A stretch of DNA of 64,000 bases from NCBI GenBank assembly GCA_018970725.1, contig JAGWVU010000020.1, forward strand, positions 24,769 through 88,768. Reading direction: 5' to 3'. This DNA comes from Verrucomicrobiota bacterium (GTDB taxonomy: Bacteria; Verrucomicrobiota; Verrucomicrobiia; Verrucomicrobiales; DEV007). A model generated the notes under the pieces. That model was not told the origin of the DNA. It made no database searches and saw nothing but the letters and a program-made list of their open reading frames with translations. The stretch's first letter is position 1. Each line of letters begins with the position of its first letter. Positions 9,542 through 18,824 of the stretch are shown piece after piece. Made by a program: the position numbers and the translations under genes.

Positions 9542-12328
9542 ATGCCCGTCCTCCAGTCCCTTCTCCCCTTCCTCTTGATCATCGGCACCGCCACCGCAGC
9601 GCCGAACGAAACGGGCATCGCCTTTTTCGAGACCAAGATCCGTCCTTTGCTCGCCGGGCATTGCCTCGAATGCCACAGCACCGCCGGGAAAACGCGGGGA
9701 GGATTGAATCTCGACTCCCGCCAGGGCTGGGTCACCGGCGGGGATTCCGGTCCGGCCGTCATCCCGGGAGATCCCGACGCCAGCCTGCTGATCAAAGCGG
9801 TCCGGTATCACGATCTCACCCTGCAGATGCCCGAGGACGGCAAACTGCCGGAAGCGGAGATCACGGCCTTGGAGACCTGGGTCCGCCTCGGAGCCCCGGA
9901 TCCCCGCACCACCACCGTTTCCGCCAAAAAGCAGACCGGCCTGAGCCTCGATGAAGGACGCAAGTTCTGGTCTTACGCCCCGCTCCGCCCCCCCGCCGCC
10001 CGCCCCGTCCAGAATCAGGCCTGGCCTTGGACGGAGCTCGACCACCTGCTTCTCGGGGCCGCCGAAAAAGCCGGTTTCCTTCCGGCCCCGGATGCTCCGC
10101 CGGAAACCCTCGCCCGCCGCCTCCACCTCAATCTCACCGGCCTGCCCCCGTCCCCAACAGAAATCGACCGGTTCGTCGCGGCCGCCCGTGAAGACCGCAA
10201 GACGGCCATCGCCACCTTGGTGGACGAACTCCTCGCCAGCCGTCACTTTGGTGAGCATTGGGCGCGGCTCTGGCTCGACATGGCCCGCTTCGCGGAGTCG
10301 AGCGGCGGGGGCCGCACCCTGCTTTTCAAAGACGCCTGGCGCTACCGGGACTATGTCATCGAGTCGCTCAACGCCGACCGCCCCCTCGACCAATTCATCC
10401 GGGAACAAATCGCCGGGGACCTGCTCCCCGCGGCCGATCCCGCAGCGAGGCGCCGCCAAACCGTGGCCACCGCTTTCCTCGCCCTCGGTCCCACCAACTA
10501 CGAGGAGCAGGACAAACAACAACTGCGGTTCGATATCATCGATGAACAACTCGATACCATCGGCCGGGCCCTTCTCGGACAAACGCTCGGCTGTGCCCGG
10601 TGCCATGACCACAAATTCGATCCCATCCCGCAACGCGACTACTACGCCCTCGCCGGGATTCTCGCCTCCACCCGGACTCTGTTCAATTACACCGACAACG
10701 TGGCCCGGTGGATTGACACCCCGCTTCCCTTGGACGGTCCCGCGGAGGCCGCGCTCCAGGCGCACCAGACCAAGGTCGAGGAACTCAAGCACCGGCTCCA
10801 AACCGCCAAGGCCGCACTCACCAAACGCACCCGACCCGTCTCCGTCGGCTCGCTCGCCGGGATCGTGATCGATGACCCGGAGGCGAAAGTCGTCGGCAAC
10901 TGGCAGCACTCCACCTTTTCCCGCGGATACATCGGCTCCGGTTATCTCCACGACGGCAACGAAGGCAAGGGAACCAAGACGATCACCTTCACCCCGTCGT
11001 TCCCCCAAATGGGCCGGTATGAGGCCCGGCTCGCCTATAACCACGCCGAGACCCGGGCCCGCCGGGTCCGGGTCACCGTCCTCCACGCCGACGGCGAGGA
11101 GACGGTCTTCGTCGACCAAACGGTGCCCCCGCCGATCGACGGCCGGTTCGTCTCCCTCGGCACCTACCGGTTCGAGAAGGACGGGGCCGGGTTCATCCTC
11201 ATCGGCAACGCGGAAACCGATGGCGTCGTGACCGTCGACGCCCTGCAACTCCTCCCGGAAGACGGTGCGGCACCTGCCCCGGAAAGCAATGCCGCCGACG
11301 CCTTGGTCCGCGCGCTGGAGGCCGAACTCAAGCAACTCGTGAAAACGGGACCGGTCCGGCCGGTCGCCATGTCCGTGCAGGATGCCCAGGATCCCTCCGG
11401 CACGCCGATCCGGATCCGCGGGATTGAAAAAAACCGGGGGGAAACCATCCCGCGCGGTTTCCTCCAGGTCATCGACCATGGCCCGGCGAGGATTTCCGAA
11501 GCTGGAAGCGGGCGCCGTGAGCTGGCGGACTGGATCGCCGGCCGGGAGAATCCCCTCACCTCCCGCGTCCTGGTGAACCGCGTCTGGGCCCGTCTGTTTG
11601 GCTCCGGCATCGTCCCCACCGTGGATAATTTCGGCACCACCGGGGACAAGCCTTCGGACCCGGAACTGCTCGACCACCTTGCCCTCCGTTTTCTGGAGGA
11701 TGGCTGGAGCCTCAAGCGGCTGGTCCGCGGGATCGTGCTCTCCCGCGCCTGGCAAACCTCCGCCCAAGGCTCCACACCGCCCGAGTTCTTCGTCCGGGCG
11801 CAACGCCGTCGATTGGACGCCGAGCAGCTCCGCGATGCCATCCTCCTGACAGGCGGTCGCTTGCAGCTCGATTATCTCGGCCCGAACATTCAGGGAGCCG
11901 GCGGGATCGATGCCAACAACACCAGCGCCCAGAACGTCGAGTATGCCTATGTCTACGCGGATACCCGCCGCAGCGTCTACACCCCGGCCTTCCGCAACAA
12001 CCGTCTGGAGATGTTCGCGGCGTTCGACTTCGCGGACATCAACGCCAGCATCGGCCGCCGTCATTCCAGCACCGTCGCTCCCCAAGCCCTCTTCCTGCTG
12101 AATCACCCCTTCGTCCTCGAACACGCCCGCGCCGCCGCGGAGTCCACCCGCGCCCTGGCCCCCCCGGAGCAACTCGATTCCGCCTTCCGCCGCACCCTGG
12201 GCCGACCGCCCCTGCCGCCGGAACGGGCCGCCTGTCAACGCTTCCTCGGCCCCTCCCCTTCCACGGAAGATTGGGCCCAGTTGCACCAGATGCTTTTCGC
12301 CAGCCTTGACTTCCGTTACGTGGATTGA
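9542..12328 (+). CDS. DUF1549/DUF1553 secreted haem-motif protein with golvesin-like insert
   Basis: A 928-residue exported protein of the PVC-specific PSCyt1-DUF1549-DUF1553 family. The ATG at 9542 is preferred over the GTG at 9524 because it opens directly into a signal peptide (MPVLQSLLPFLLIIG). A first CxxCH motif lies at C41-C44-H45 (CLECH) and a second at C351-C354-H355 (CARCHDHKFDPIP). Residues about 450-572, between DUF1549 and DUF1553, form a golvesin/xanthan-lyase-type beta domain (FSRGYIGSGYLHD, then VDALQLLPE). The same fold recurs twice in the amidase at 58846. The partner DUF1501 gene follows after 18 bases. These pairs are often proposed to act in polysaccharide breakdown, but no activity is established. 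Confidence 0.85.
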   Translation: MPVLQSLLPFLLIIGTATAAPNETGIAFFETKIRPLLAGHCLECHSTAGKTRGGLNLDSRQGWVTGGDSGPAVIPGDPDASLLIKAVRYHDLTLQMPEDGKLPEAEITALETWVRLGAPDPRTTTVSAKKQTGLSLDEGRKFWSYAPLRPPAARPVQNQAWPWTELDHLLLGAAEKAGFLPAPDAPPETLARRLHLNLTGLPPSPTEIDRFVAAAREDRKTAIATLVDELLASRHFGEHWARLWLDMARFAESSGGGRTLLFKDAWRYRDYVIESLNADRPLDQFIREQIAGDLLPAADPAARRRQTVATAFLALGPTNYEEQDKQQLRFDIIDEQLDTIGRALLGQTLGCARCHDHKFDPIPQRDYYALAGILASTRTLFNYTDNVARWIDTPLPLDGPAEAALQAHQTKVEELKHRLQTAKAALTKRTRPVSVGSLAGIVIDDPEAKVVGNWQHSTFSRGYIGSGYLHDGNEGKGTKTITFTPSFPQMGRYEARLAYNHAETRARRVRVTVLHADGEETVFVDQTVPPPIDGRFVSLGTYRFEKDGAGFILIGNAETDGVVTVDALQLLPEDGAAPAPESNAADALVRALEAELKQLVKTGPVRPVAMSVQDAQDPSGTPIRIRGIEKNRGETIPRGFLQVIDHGPARISEAGSGRRELADWIAGRENPLTSRVLVNRVWARLFGSGIVPTVDNFGTTGDKPSDPELLDHLALRFLEDGWSLKRLVRGIVLSRAWQTSAQGSTPPEFFVRAQRRRLDAEQLRDAILLTGGRLQLDYLGPNIQGAGGIDANNTSAQNVEYAYVYADTRRSVYTPAFRNNRLEMFAAFDFADINASIGRRHSSTVAPQALFLLNHPFVLEHARAAAESTRALAPPEQLDSAFRRTLGRPPLPPERAACQRFLGPSPSTEDWAQLHQMLFASLDFRYVD

Positions 12329-12346
12329 CGACACCCGCCCCCACCG

Positions 12347-13759
12347 ATGATGACCCATCCCAGCCGCCGTGACTCCCTCCGCACCCTCGCCTGCGGCTTC
12401 GGCTCCCTCGCCCTCCACGGCTTGGCCGCCCAAGCCCACGCCAAGTCCGGTCCTCCCGCGCCCCGGACTTCCCATCACCCCGCCCGAGCCAAGCGCATCA
12501 TCTTCCTTTTCATGTCCGGCGGCGTCAGCCATGTCGACTCGTTCGACCACAAGCCCCGCCTCACCCGGGAAAATGGCCAAATGCGCCAGTTCGGCGACTT
12601 GCGCAGCCTCGCCAAAACGGGCACCAGCCCGGAAATGCGCGTCATGAAACCGCTATGGGATTTCCGGCAGCATGGAGAGAGCGGTCTCTGGGCCTCCGAT
12701 CTCTTCCCGGAAATGGCCAAACACGCCGATGACCTCTGCGTCATCCGGTCCATGCATACCGAGGGCATCGCCCACGGCCCGGCCACCCTCTTCCTCCACA
12801 CCGGCAGCACCAACTTCATCCGCCCTTCCATGGGCTCGTGGATCCATTACGGTCTGGGCAGCGAAAACGAGAATCTCCCGGGCTTCATCTCCCTCAGCCC
12901 CGCCCTCGGGAACGGCGGGCCGAGAAACTACGGCAACGCCTTCCTCCCCGCCGTCCACCAAGGCACCCCCATCGGCCGGGCCGGCATCCCGGCCCGGGAG
13001 TCGACCATCCGCAACCTCAAACCGCTCCGCCCCTCCGATCAGGCCCGGCGCCAGTTCGAACTGCTGCGCGAACTCAACCAAGCCCAAATCCAGACCAAAC
13101 CGGGCGAGACCGAACTCGAGGCCGTCGCCGAAAGTTACGAACTGGCCTGGCGCATGCAAACCGCCGCCCCGGACGTCCTCGACCTCAGCGGCGAATCCCC
13201 CGCTACCCTCAGCCTCTACGGCATCGGCCAAGCGCCCACCGACAATTTCGGCCGCCAGTGCCTCCTCGCCCGCCGCCTCTGCGAAGCCGGCGTCCGCTTC
13301 ATCCAGGTCAACTACGCCGACAACTCCAACAACCCCGCCTGGGACCAGCACTCCAATCTCCCGAAACACGGAGACCACGCCAAGGCGGTCGACAAACCCG
13401 TCGCCGGGTTGCTCGAGGACCTCAAACAACGCGGCTTGCTCGACGATACCATCGTCTGGTGGGGCGGGGAATTCGGGCGCACCCCCTATGCCGAAAAAAA
13501 TGGCACCGGGCGCGACCACAATCCCGCCGGCTTCACCATCTGGCTGGCCGGCGGTGGCTTCCAGCCCGGATTGGCCTACGGCGCGACCGACGACTACGGG
13601 CACCATGCCGTGGTCGACAAGGTCCACATGCACGACCTCCACGCCACCCTCCTCCACGCCCTCGGTCTGGACCATGAACGCCTCACCTTCCGACACGCGG
13701 GGCGCGACTTCCGCCTGACGGATGTCTACGGCAAAGTGGTGCCGGATCTCTTCGCTTGA
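12347..13759 (+). CDS. DUF1501 protein (Tat-exported)
   Basis: 470 residues, with a twin-arginine start (HPSRRDSLRTLACGFG) and therefore probably exported folded to the periplasm. The body has the DUF1501 landmarks: IFLFMSGGVSHVDSFDHKP, then WWGGEFGRTP and GRDHNPAGFT, and the late LHDLHATLLHALGLDHE stretch. The fold belongs to the alkaline-phosphatase/sulfatase superfamily, but the substrate is not known. It forms a two-gene unit with the DUF1549 gene just upstream, the order seen again at 48930-52810. Confidence 0.9.
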   Translation: MMTHPSRRDSLRTLACGFGSLALHGLAAQAHAKSGPPAPRTSHHPARAKRIIFLFMSGGVSHVDSFDHKPRLTRENGQMRQFGDLRSLAKTGTSPEMRVMKPLWDFRQHGESGLWASDLFPEMAKHADDLCVIRSMHTEGIAHGPATLFLHTGSTNFIRPSMGSWIHYGLGSENENLPGFISLSPALGNGGPRNYGNAFLPAVHQGTPIGRAGIPARESTIRNLKPLRPSDQARRQFELLRELNQAQIQTKPGETELEAVAESYELAWRMQTAAPDVLDLSGESPATLSLYGIGQAPTDNFGRQCLLARRLCEAGVRFIQVNYADNSNNPAWDQHSNLPKHGDHAKAVDKPVAGLLEDLKQRGLLDDTIVWWGGEFGRTPYAEKNGTGRDHNPAGFTIWLAGGGFQPGLAYGATDDYGHHAVVDKVHMHDLHATLLHALGLDHERLTFRHAGRDFRLTDVYGKVVPDLFA

Positions 13760-14027
13760 GGCGGCCGGCCCTCCTCTTAAGTGTGATAATTTTAATATTT
13801 ATGATTTTTGTTCTTGCGCTCCAGTTTTTCTGAAGCGATTGTCTTCTCAGCGGCGGATCTCATGGCCGCGAAGCTTTCCAGAAATTTCTCGTGTAGTGTG
13901 TGATCGTGTGTCCCGAAGGCCGGCCTGTCGCCGGCCTTCGGTGCGTCCGGGAGCCGCCCACCGGAAATCATTGACCAATCCACTGGAATCTAGGAAGGTG
14001 AGCCCGTCCTTTTCACCCTCCTCCACG
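13760..14027. other. Intergenic region with AT-rich tract and a strong hairpin
   Basis: This is one of the longest gaps in the window. Positions about 13778-13812 are unusually AT-rich for this genome (taattttaatatttatga) and could contain a promoter for the downstream gene or the 3' end of the DUF1501 transcript. A perfect 12-base hairpin follows at 13913-13941 (listed separately). I see no convincing small gene in either strand; the frames open here are short and have no clear start signal. Confidence 0.4.
13913..13941 (+). terminator. Perfect 12-bp GC-rich hairpin, possible terminator
   Basis: The arms CCGAAGGCCGGC and GCCGGCCTTCGG are exactly complementary and are separated by the loop CTGTC. 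There is no T-run after it, so it is not a classical intrinsic terminator; it may act as an attenuator or RNA-stabilising structure between the DUF1501 gene and the gene at 14028. Confidence 0.4.
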
Positions 14028-15347
14028 ATGTCCCAAGATTCCCTCAAACGCCCCGCCGTGATCTACTCCGCCGCCGGAGTGGGCATCGCCGTGACCGCCT
14101 TTCTGCTGGGCCTGATGGTAGGCAAATATTCGGGCCCGGGATCGCCCCAGCTCCCCGAGGTCGATCCCAACCTATCGACGACCAAACTGCCCCCGGTCTG
14201 GCCCTTGCACTTCTGCAGCGTGAACGTGGAACGCAACTACCCCACCGTTCAAGCGGTTCCCAACGCGGGGCACCTCAAGACGGTCGGCGGTTCCGTGGCC
14301 ATCCTGCCGCACCCGGACAGCAACACGGCCCAGCTCCGCGTCATCCGGCTGCCGGCCTCGATGCACGCCAAACCGTCCGCCGCCCGGGCCCTTGCGGAGA
14401 GCGGTGCCATCCAGGATGGCGATGTCCTCGTGGTCTTCCGCAAGGAATGGTCCCGCGCCAACGCCTACGGCAATCTCCAGCTCGGCCAAGGTCACGCCGC
14501 GCTGGCCACCGTCTCCCTGGATGAGAAAGGCAAGATCGTCAAAACGGTGGAAAGCCCGTTGGATTACAGCAGCAACCTTGATCACCCGGGCCATTACGGA
14601 GGCCACAAGACCTTTCAAGTCATCCGCCCCAACATGACCCCCAAACAGAAGGCGAACGTCGCCAAATGGGCCCGGCGCGTCCTTGAGAAGAACCAGGTCA
14701 TGTTCCAGCCGGACTACGGAGCCCCCTACTTCGCCAGGGTCAAGGGCAAGGATGCCGCCTCCCTTTGCACCGATCTTGCGCTCCACACCCTTTACGGCGA
14801 GGGCGATCAGATCGGCACCTTCTGCTCCGAACTGGTCTGGGCCCTGCTCGGCCTGCGCGACGTGGATCCGGATGATCTCCTCAAGGCCTATCCCAAAGGC
14901 GATGCCAAGGGCGGGCCCCGCCAGTATCTCGCCGGAAAAGTTCGCCCCATCTTCAACCCGCTCCCCGGTGCCTCCCGCAACCCGCTGGAAAATCCCGGCC
15001 TGATGCAGGGCCCGGATGTCGTCCTCCGCCGCATCTTCCCGGACAACGCCAAACGCCACGACTTCCTCGTGAACATCGTCCTCGGACCCAAGAACGTGTC
15101 TCCGACGGAACTCGACGGCATCATGTCCACCGGACACCAGAAAACGGCGGTGGCCTTCCAACCCAAGATCGACCAGTTGCGCCAATGGTATGGCCAGCAG
15201 AACGAAAGCGCCGGCGCACTCCCCGCCGTCAACGCTGGCATCAATCCGAATTACTCGCCCACCGCCTTCTCCGTCATCGCCAATTCCGATGCCAAGGGGC
15301 AGAACGGCAAACTGCTGTTCTACGTCGGCACGGTCACCTACGAGTGA
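14028..15347 (+). CDS. Membrane-anchored protein, possible permuted papain-like (YiiX/C92) amidase
   Basis: 439 residues. I start at the ATG before SQDSLKRPAV, which is followed by one hydrophobic helix (about residues 14-33), so it is probably anchored in the membrane with the body outside the cytoplasm. The conserved-looking core has a His in GQGHAALAT (H156) and a Cys in TFCSELVWALL (C266). This His-before-Cys order with a CSEL motif is that of permuted NlpC/P60-like YaeF/YiiX amidases, which cut amide bonds of lipids or peptidoglycan. The match is by motif only. The tail beyond residue 330 is unassigned. It converges with the ribose operon, ending 14 bases before rbsK ends. Confidence 0.5.
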   Translation: MSQDSLKRPAVIYSAAGVGIAVTAFLLGLMVGKYSGPGSPQLPEVDPNLSTTKLPPVWPLHFCSVNVERNYPTVQAVPNAGHLKTVGGSVAILPHPDSNTAQLRVIRLPASMHAKPSAARALAESGAIQDGDVLVVFRKEWSRANAYGNLQLGQGHAALATVSLDEKGKIVKTVESPLDYSSNLDHPGHYGGHKTFQVIRPNMTPKQKANVAKWARRVLEKNQVMFQPDYGAPYFARVKGKDAASLCTDLALHTLYGEGDQIGTFCSELVWALLGLRDVDPDDLLKAYPKGDAKGGPRQYLAGKVRPIFNPLPGASRNPLENPGLMQGPDVVLRRIFPDNAKRHDFLVNIVLGPKNVSPTELDGIMSTGHQKTAVAFQPKIDQLRQWYGQQNESAGALPAVNAGINPNYSPTAFSVIANSDAKGQNGKLLFYVGTVTYE

Positions 15348-15360
15348 CCCGGACCGGGCG

Positions 15361-16290
15361 TCAGGAACGGATCCGTTCGATCCAGCTTTCAATCGCCCCG
15401 CGCCCGGGAATGGCGGCTTGCGCGCCGGGTTCAAGGGTGGCCAGAGCTCCGGCGGCGTTGGCGAAACACACCGCTTCCTCCAGATCCAGTCCTTCCGCCA
15501 GGGCCACGGAGAAGGCGCCCGCAAAGCTGTCCCCCGCGCCCACCGTATCCACGGGGACGACCACAGGCGGTCGTAGCGCGAGACGGACACCGCCCTCCGT
15601 ATGCACCAAGGTGGCGGCCCGGCCCCGGGTGATCACCAGGCTCGTCAGCCCCAGCGAACGCGCCAAATTGGCGGGCAGGGCTTCCAGATCCTCCGGGGAG
15701 CGCCCCAGCAACGCGGCCGCCTCGGTTTCATTCACGACGAGGTGATGACACCGGAGGCCACTCTCCGGGAAGCCACTGGTCCAGGGAGAGGGATTGAGCA
15801 CCACCGTCTTTCCGGCCGCCATCGCCAGTTCGCTGGCGCGCCGCACCGCCGGCAGAGGGCACTCCAGCTGCATCAGGAGGACGTCCGCCCGCTCGATGGT
15901 TTCCCGGCATGCCTCCACCCAAGCCCCATCCACCGCCTGGTTGGCGCCGCCCTCCACCACGATGGCGTTTTCTCCATGGTCATCCACAAAGATGACGGCG
16001 GATCCGGTGGGGAGGTCCGGCTCGATCCGCACCGCCTCCAGCCCGATCCCCTCCGCTTCAAGGGCCTTCCGGTAACGGCCACCGGCTTCATCCGCACCCA
16101 CGCAGCCGATCAGGTCCACCCGCGCACCGGCGCGGCGGGCGGCGACGGCTTGGTTGGCCCCTTTGCCTCCGAAACTCTCCATCACCCCCCGGCTGGCCAA
16201 GGTCTCCCCCGGGACCGGAATCCGCGGGACGCGATAGGTGCGGTCCACGTTCAAAGAGCCAAGGACCGCGATTCTGGACGGAGAATTCAT
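15361..16290 (-). CDS. rbsK: Ribokinase
   Basis: Phosphorylates D-ribose at O5 with ATP, making ribose 5-phosphate for the pentose phosphate pathway. It has 309 residues, the normal size. The PfkB family motifs are clear: GSLNVDRTYRV at the start, the first signature FGGKGANQAVAARRAGA, and the C-terminal DTVGAGDSFAGAF with the catalytic Asp. It is the last gene of the rbsBACK operon; its ATG overlaps the rbsC stop by four bases, so it is translationally coupled. Confidence 0.93.
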   Translation of the reverse strand: MNSPSRIAVLGSLNVDRTYRVPRIPVPGETLASRGVMESFGGKGANQAVAARRAGARVDLIGCVGADEAGGRYRKALEAEGIGLEAVRIEPDLPTGSAVIFVDDHGENAIVVEGGANQAVDGAWVEACRETIERADVLLMQLECPLPAVRRASELAMAAGKTVVLNPSPWTSGFPESGLRCHHLVVNETEAAALLGRSPEDLEALPANLARSLGLTSLVITRGRAATLVHTEGGVRLALRPPVVVPVDTVGAGDSFAGAFSVALAEGLDLEEAVCFANAAGALATLEPGAQAAIPGRGAIESWIERIRS

Positions 16291-17273
16291 GGACGGGGTG
16301 GGGTTCGGCTGAAAAAACGGTTCTGCAACCTGGGCAGGAGGTTCATGCGCAGGGCGTCCAGGGAGACGGCGATGATGATGACCACACCCGTGATCATGTG
16401 CTTGGCGAACTCCCTCGCCCCGGTTTGCGCCAACCCCGCATCCAAGGTCAGGATGATGAGCACGCCGATGAAGCTGTTGATCACGGAACCGCGCCCGCCC
16501 ATCAGGCTGGTTCCGCCGATCACCACCGCGGCGATGGCGGACAGCTCCAGCCCGGCACCGGCGTCCGCATTCACCGCCCCCAGGCGGGCCGCGAAAAACA
16601 CCGCCGCGACGCCGCTGAGGAGACCGGACAGGGTAAACACCACGATCTTTTTGCGGGCGGTGGCCACTCCCGCGAGTCGGACGGCGTTTTCATTCGTCCC
16701 GATGGCCACGAGATGGCGGCCCAACACCGTGTTCGTAAGCACGAACTGGGTCGCTCCCACCATCACCACCGCCACGGCGAAGGAGACCGGCACCCCGAGC
16801 ACCGGTTGGATGAACGGCTCCAGCCGCAGCCCCACGGACACGGTCTCCGAGTCCGTCACCAGCATGGCCAGACCAAAGGCCATCTTCATCGTGCCCAGGG
16901 TGACGATGAAGGAGGGCACCCGCAGCAGCACGGAGACCGCCCCGTTGCACAAGCCGGCCAGACCACCGGCGGCCACACCCGCCAGGACGGCCGCGGCCAG
17001 CGGCCACTTCCAGTGGGCCAGCGCCACGCAGAGGACGGTCCCGGCCAAGGCCAGCACCGAACCCACGGATAGGTCGATCCCCGCGATGATGAGGACCAGC
17101 GTCATCCCACAAGCCATGATCGCCAGCGGAGGCACCTGCCCCGCGATCGTGCTCAAGGTTCTCGGCGTGAGAAAGTTCTCGCTCATCGCTCCGAACGCCA
17201 GCACCACGATCAGCCAGATGACAAACATCGGTGCGTAGTCGGCGGCAAGGCGTTTCCAGCGGTCCGGGCTCAT
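16287..17273 (-). CDS. rbsC: Ribose ABC transporter permease
   Basis: An inner-membrane permease of 328 residues with about 8-10 hydrophobic helices. The start of the mature fold, the segment IIAGIDLSVGSVLALAGTV and the segment IGTNENAVRLAGVATARKKI are diagnostic of the BPD_transp_2 sugar permeases (RbsC/XylH). It forms the channel with the RbsA ATPase. It lies 24 bases after rbsA and overlaps rbsK. Confidence 0.92.
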   Translation of the reverse strand: MSPDRWKRLAADYAPMFVIWLIVVLAFGAMSENFLTPRTLSTIAGQVPPLAIMACGMTLVLIIAGIDLSVGSVLALAGTVLCVALAHWKWPLAAAVLAGVAAGGLAGLCNGAVSVLLRVPSFIVTLGTMKMAFGLAMLVTDSETVSVGLRLEPFIQPVLGVPVSFAVAVVMVGATQFVLTNTVLGRHLVAIGTNENAVRLAGVATARKKIVVFTLSGLLSGVAAVFFAARLGAVNADAGAGLELSAIAAVVIGGTSLMGGRGSVINSFIGVLIILTLDAGLAQTGAREFAKHMITGVVIIIAVSLDALRMNLLPRLQNRFFSRTPPRP

Positions 17274-17297
17274 TCGATTCTCCTCATGCGTTCTCCC

Positions 17298-18824
17298 TCA
17301 GGCGGCTTCCGTTTCCCCCGCATATCCTGCAAACGCAGCCTCCGTGATCCTCTCCGGTGTCCAGTTTTCCGGGCCGAACTCGCCGGTGACCCGGCCGTTG
17401 GACAGGACCACGATCCGGTGGCTGATGCGCATCAACTCCGCCAAATCGCTCGAGACCACCACGAGGGTCTTGCCCTGACCGGCCAATTCATCGAGCAACC
17501 GGTAGATCGTCTCCTTCGCCGCGACGTCGATGCCCCGGGTGGGCTCATCGAAAAGGAACACCTCGCTACCCCGCAGCAGCCAGCGGGCAATGACGATCTT
17601 CTGCTGGTTGCCTCCGCTGAGTTCCCCCACGCTCTGCTCCAGGGAATCCCGCTTCACCGCCAGCCGGTCACACACGGCTGTGGCCGCCTCTTCCTCCCGG
17701 TGCCGCTGCCGGACTCCCCGACAGGCATGGCGCTCCAACGTGGCCAGCGTTGCGTTCAAGATCACCGGCTGCCGCAGCAGCAATCCGTCCTGCTGGCGAT
17801 CCTCCGGGAGCAACGCCAGTCCCCTCCGGACCGCGGCCACCGGGGATTCCGGACGGAACGGCGCTCCTTCCGGCCCGAGCCGCACCTCCCCGGCATCGAT
17901 CGGCTCTGCGCCAAAGAGAGCCCGGAGCGTCTCCGTCCGGCCTGAACCGATGAGCCCCGCGAGGCCGAGGATCTCCCCGCGCCGCGCCTCGAAACTCACT
18001 CCGCGCACCGCTTTGCCCGACCACAAGTCCCGCACGCTCAGGCCGATTGCCGCGTTTCCTCCGCTCGATCCCCGGGGTGGGCGGTCCGCCAGCTCGCTGC
18101 CCGCCATTTCCCGGACCAGCTGTCGGGTCTCCACCTGCCCCACCCGGTGGGTGGCGGTGCGCCGGCCATCCCGCATCACCGTGACGGCATCCGCGATGCG
18201 CTCGATCTCGTCCATGCGATGGCTGATGTAGATCAAGGCCACGCCATCGGCCCGGAGCCGCCGGATATTGTCGAAGAGCCGGTCGGTCTCCGGTCCGGTC
18301 AGAGCGGCCGTGGGCTCGTCCAGAATCAGCACGGAGGAGCGTTGCGCCAGCGCGGCGGCGATCTCCACGAGTTGCCGCTGTCCCACCCCCAAAGTGCCGG
18401 CCGGTGCATCCGGGTCGATGCCTTCCAGCCCCACCCGGCGCAGCGCCGCCCCGGCCCGCTCGCGCAACGTCGCCCGGGACACCACGCCCAGCCGATGAGG
18501 CAGCCGATCCAAAAACAAGTTTTCCGCCACGGTCAGCGTGGGGATGACGTTCAACTCCTGAAGCACCATCACCACGCCCGCTTCGGTGGCTTCTTGTTTG
18601 GTCCGCGGCCCATAAGGCCGCCCCTGCAAAAACATTTCCCCTTCGTTGGCCGGGGTCAGGCCGGTGAGAACCTTCGCCAGTGTCGATTTCCCCGCTCCGT
18701 TGCTCCCCACCAACGCGTGCACCTCCCCGCGCCGCAATTCGAAGTCGAAATCCCGCAACACCGGCACGCCCGGTGTATAGGACTTCTTCAACCCCCGCAC
18801 TTGGATGGCCAAGTCCACCGTCAT
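17298..18824 (-). CDS. rbsA: Ribose ABC transporter, double ATP-binding protein
   Basis: Two fused ATPase domains in 508 residues, the hallmark of monosaccharide ABC importers. The first has Walker A GSNGAGKST, signature LGVGQRQLVEIA and Walker B SVLILDEPTAA. The second has the less conserved P-loop GLIGSGRTE and signature LSGGNQQKIVIARWL. It drives ribose import at the inner membrane. The start overlaps the rbsB stop by four bases. Confidence 0.93.
   Translation of the reverse strand: MTVDLAIQVRGLKKSYTPGVPVLRDFDFELRRGEVHALVGSNGAGKSTLAKVLTGLTPANEGEMFLQGRPYGPRTKQEATEAGVVMVLQELNVIPTLTVAENLFLDRLPHRLGVVSRATLRERAGAALRRVGLEGIDPDAPAGTLGVGQRQLVEIAAALAQRSSVLILDEPTAALTGPETDRLFDNIRRLRADGVALIYISHRMDEIERIADAVTVMRDGRRTATHRVGQVETRQLVREMAGSELADRPPRGSSGGNAAIGLSVRDLWSGKAVRGVSFEARRGEILGLAGLIGSGRTETLRALFGAEPIDAGEVRLGPEGAPFRPESPVAAVRRGLALLPEDRQQDGLLLRQPVILNATLATLERHACRGVRQRHREEEAATAVCDRLAVKRDSLEQSVGELSGGNQQKIVIARWLLRGSEVFLFDEPTRGIDVAAKETIYRLLDELAGQGKTLVVVSSDLAELMRISHRIVVLSNGRVTGEFGPENWTPERITEAAFAGYAGETEAA

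Noticed and set aside
9371..12580. Minus-strand frame of over 1,000 codons opposite the first DUF1549 gene
   Set aside because: No domain pattern, composition is that of antisense shadow, while the plus strand has CxxCH motifs and a signal peptide.
13778..13812. AT-rich tract as a replication origin or DnaA region
   Set aside because: No DnaA boxes seen, tract is short, and no replication genes are nearby.
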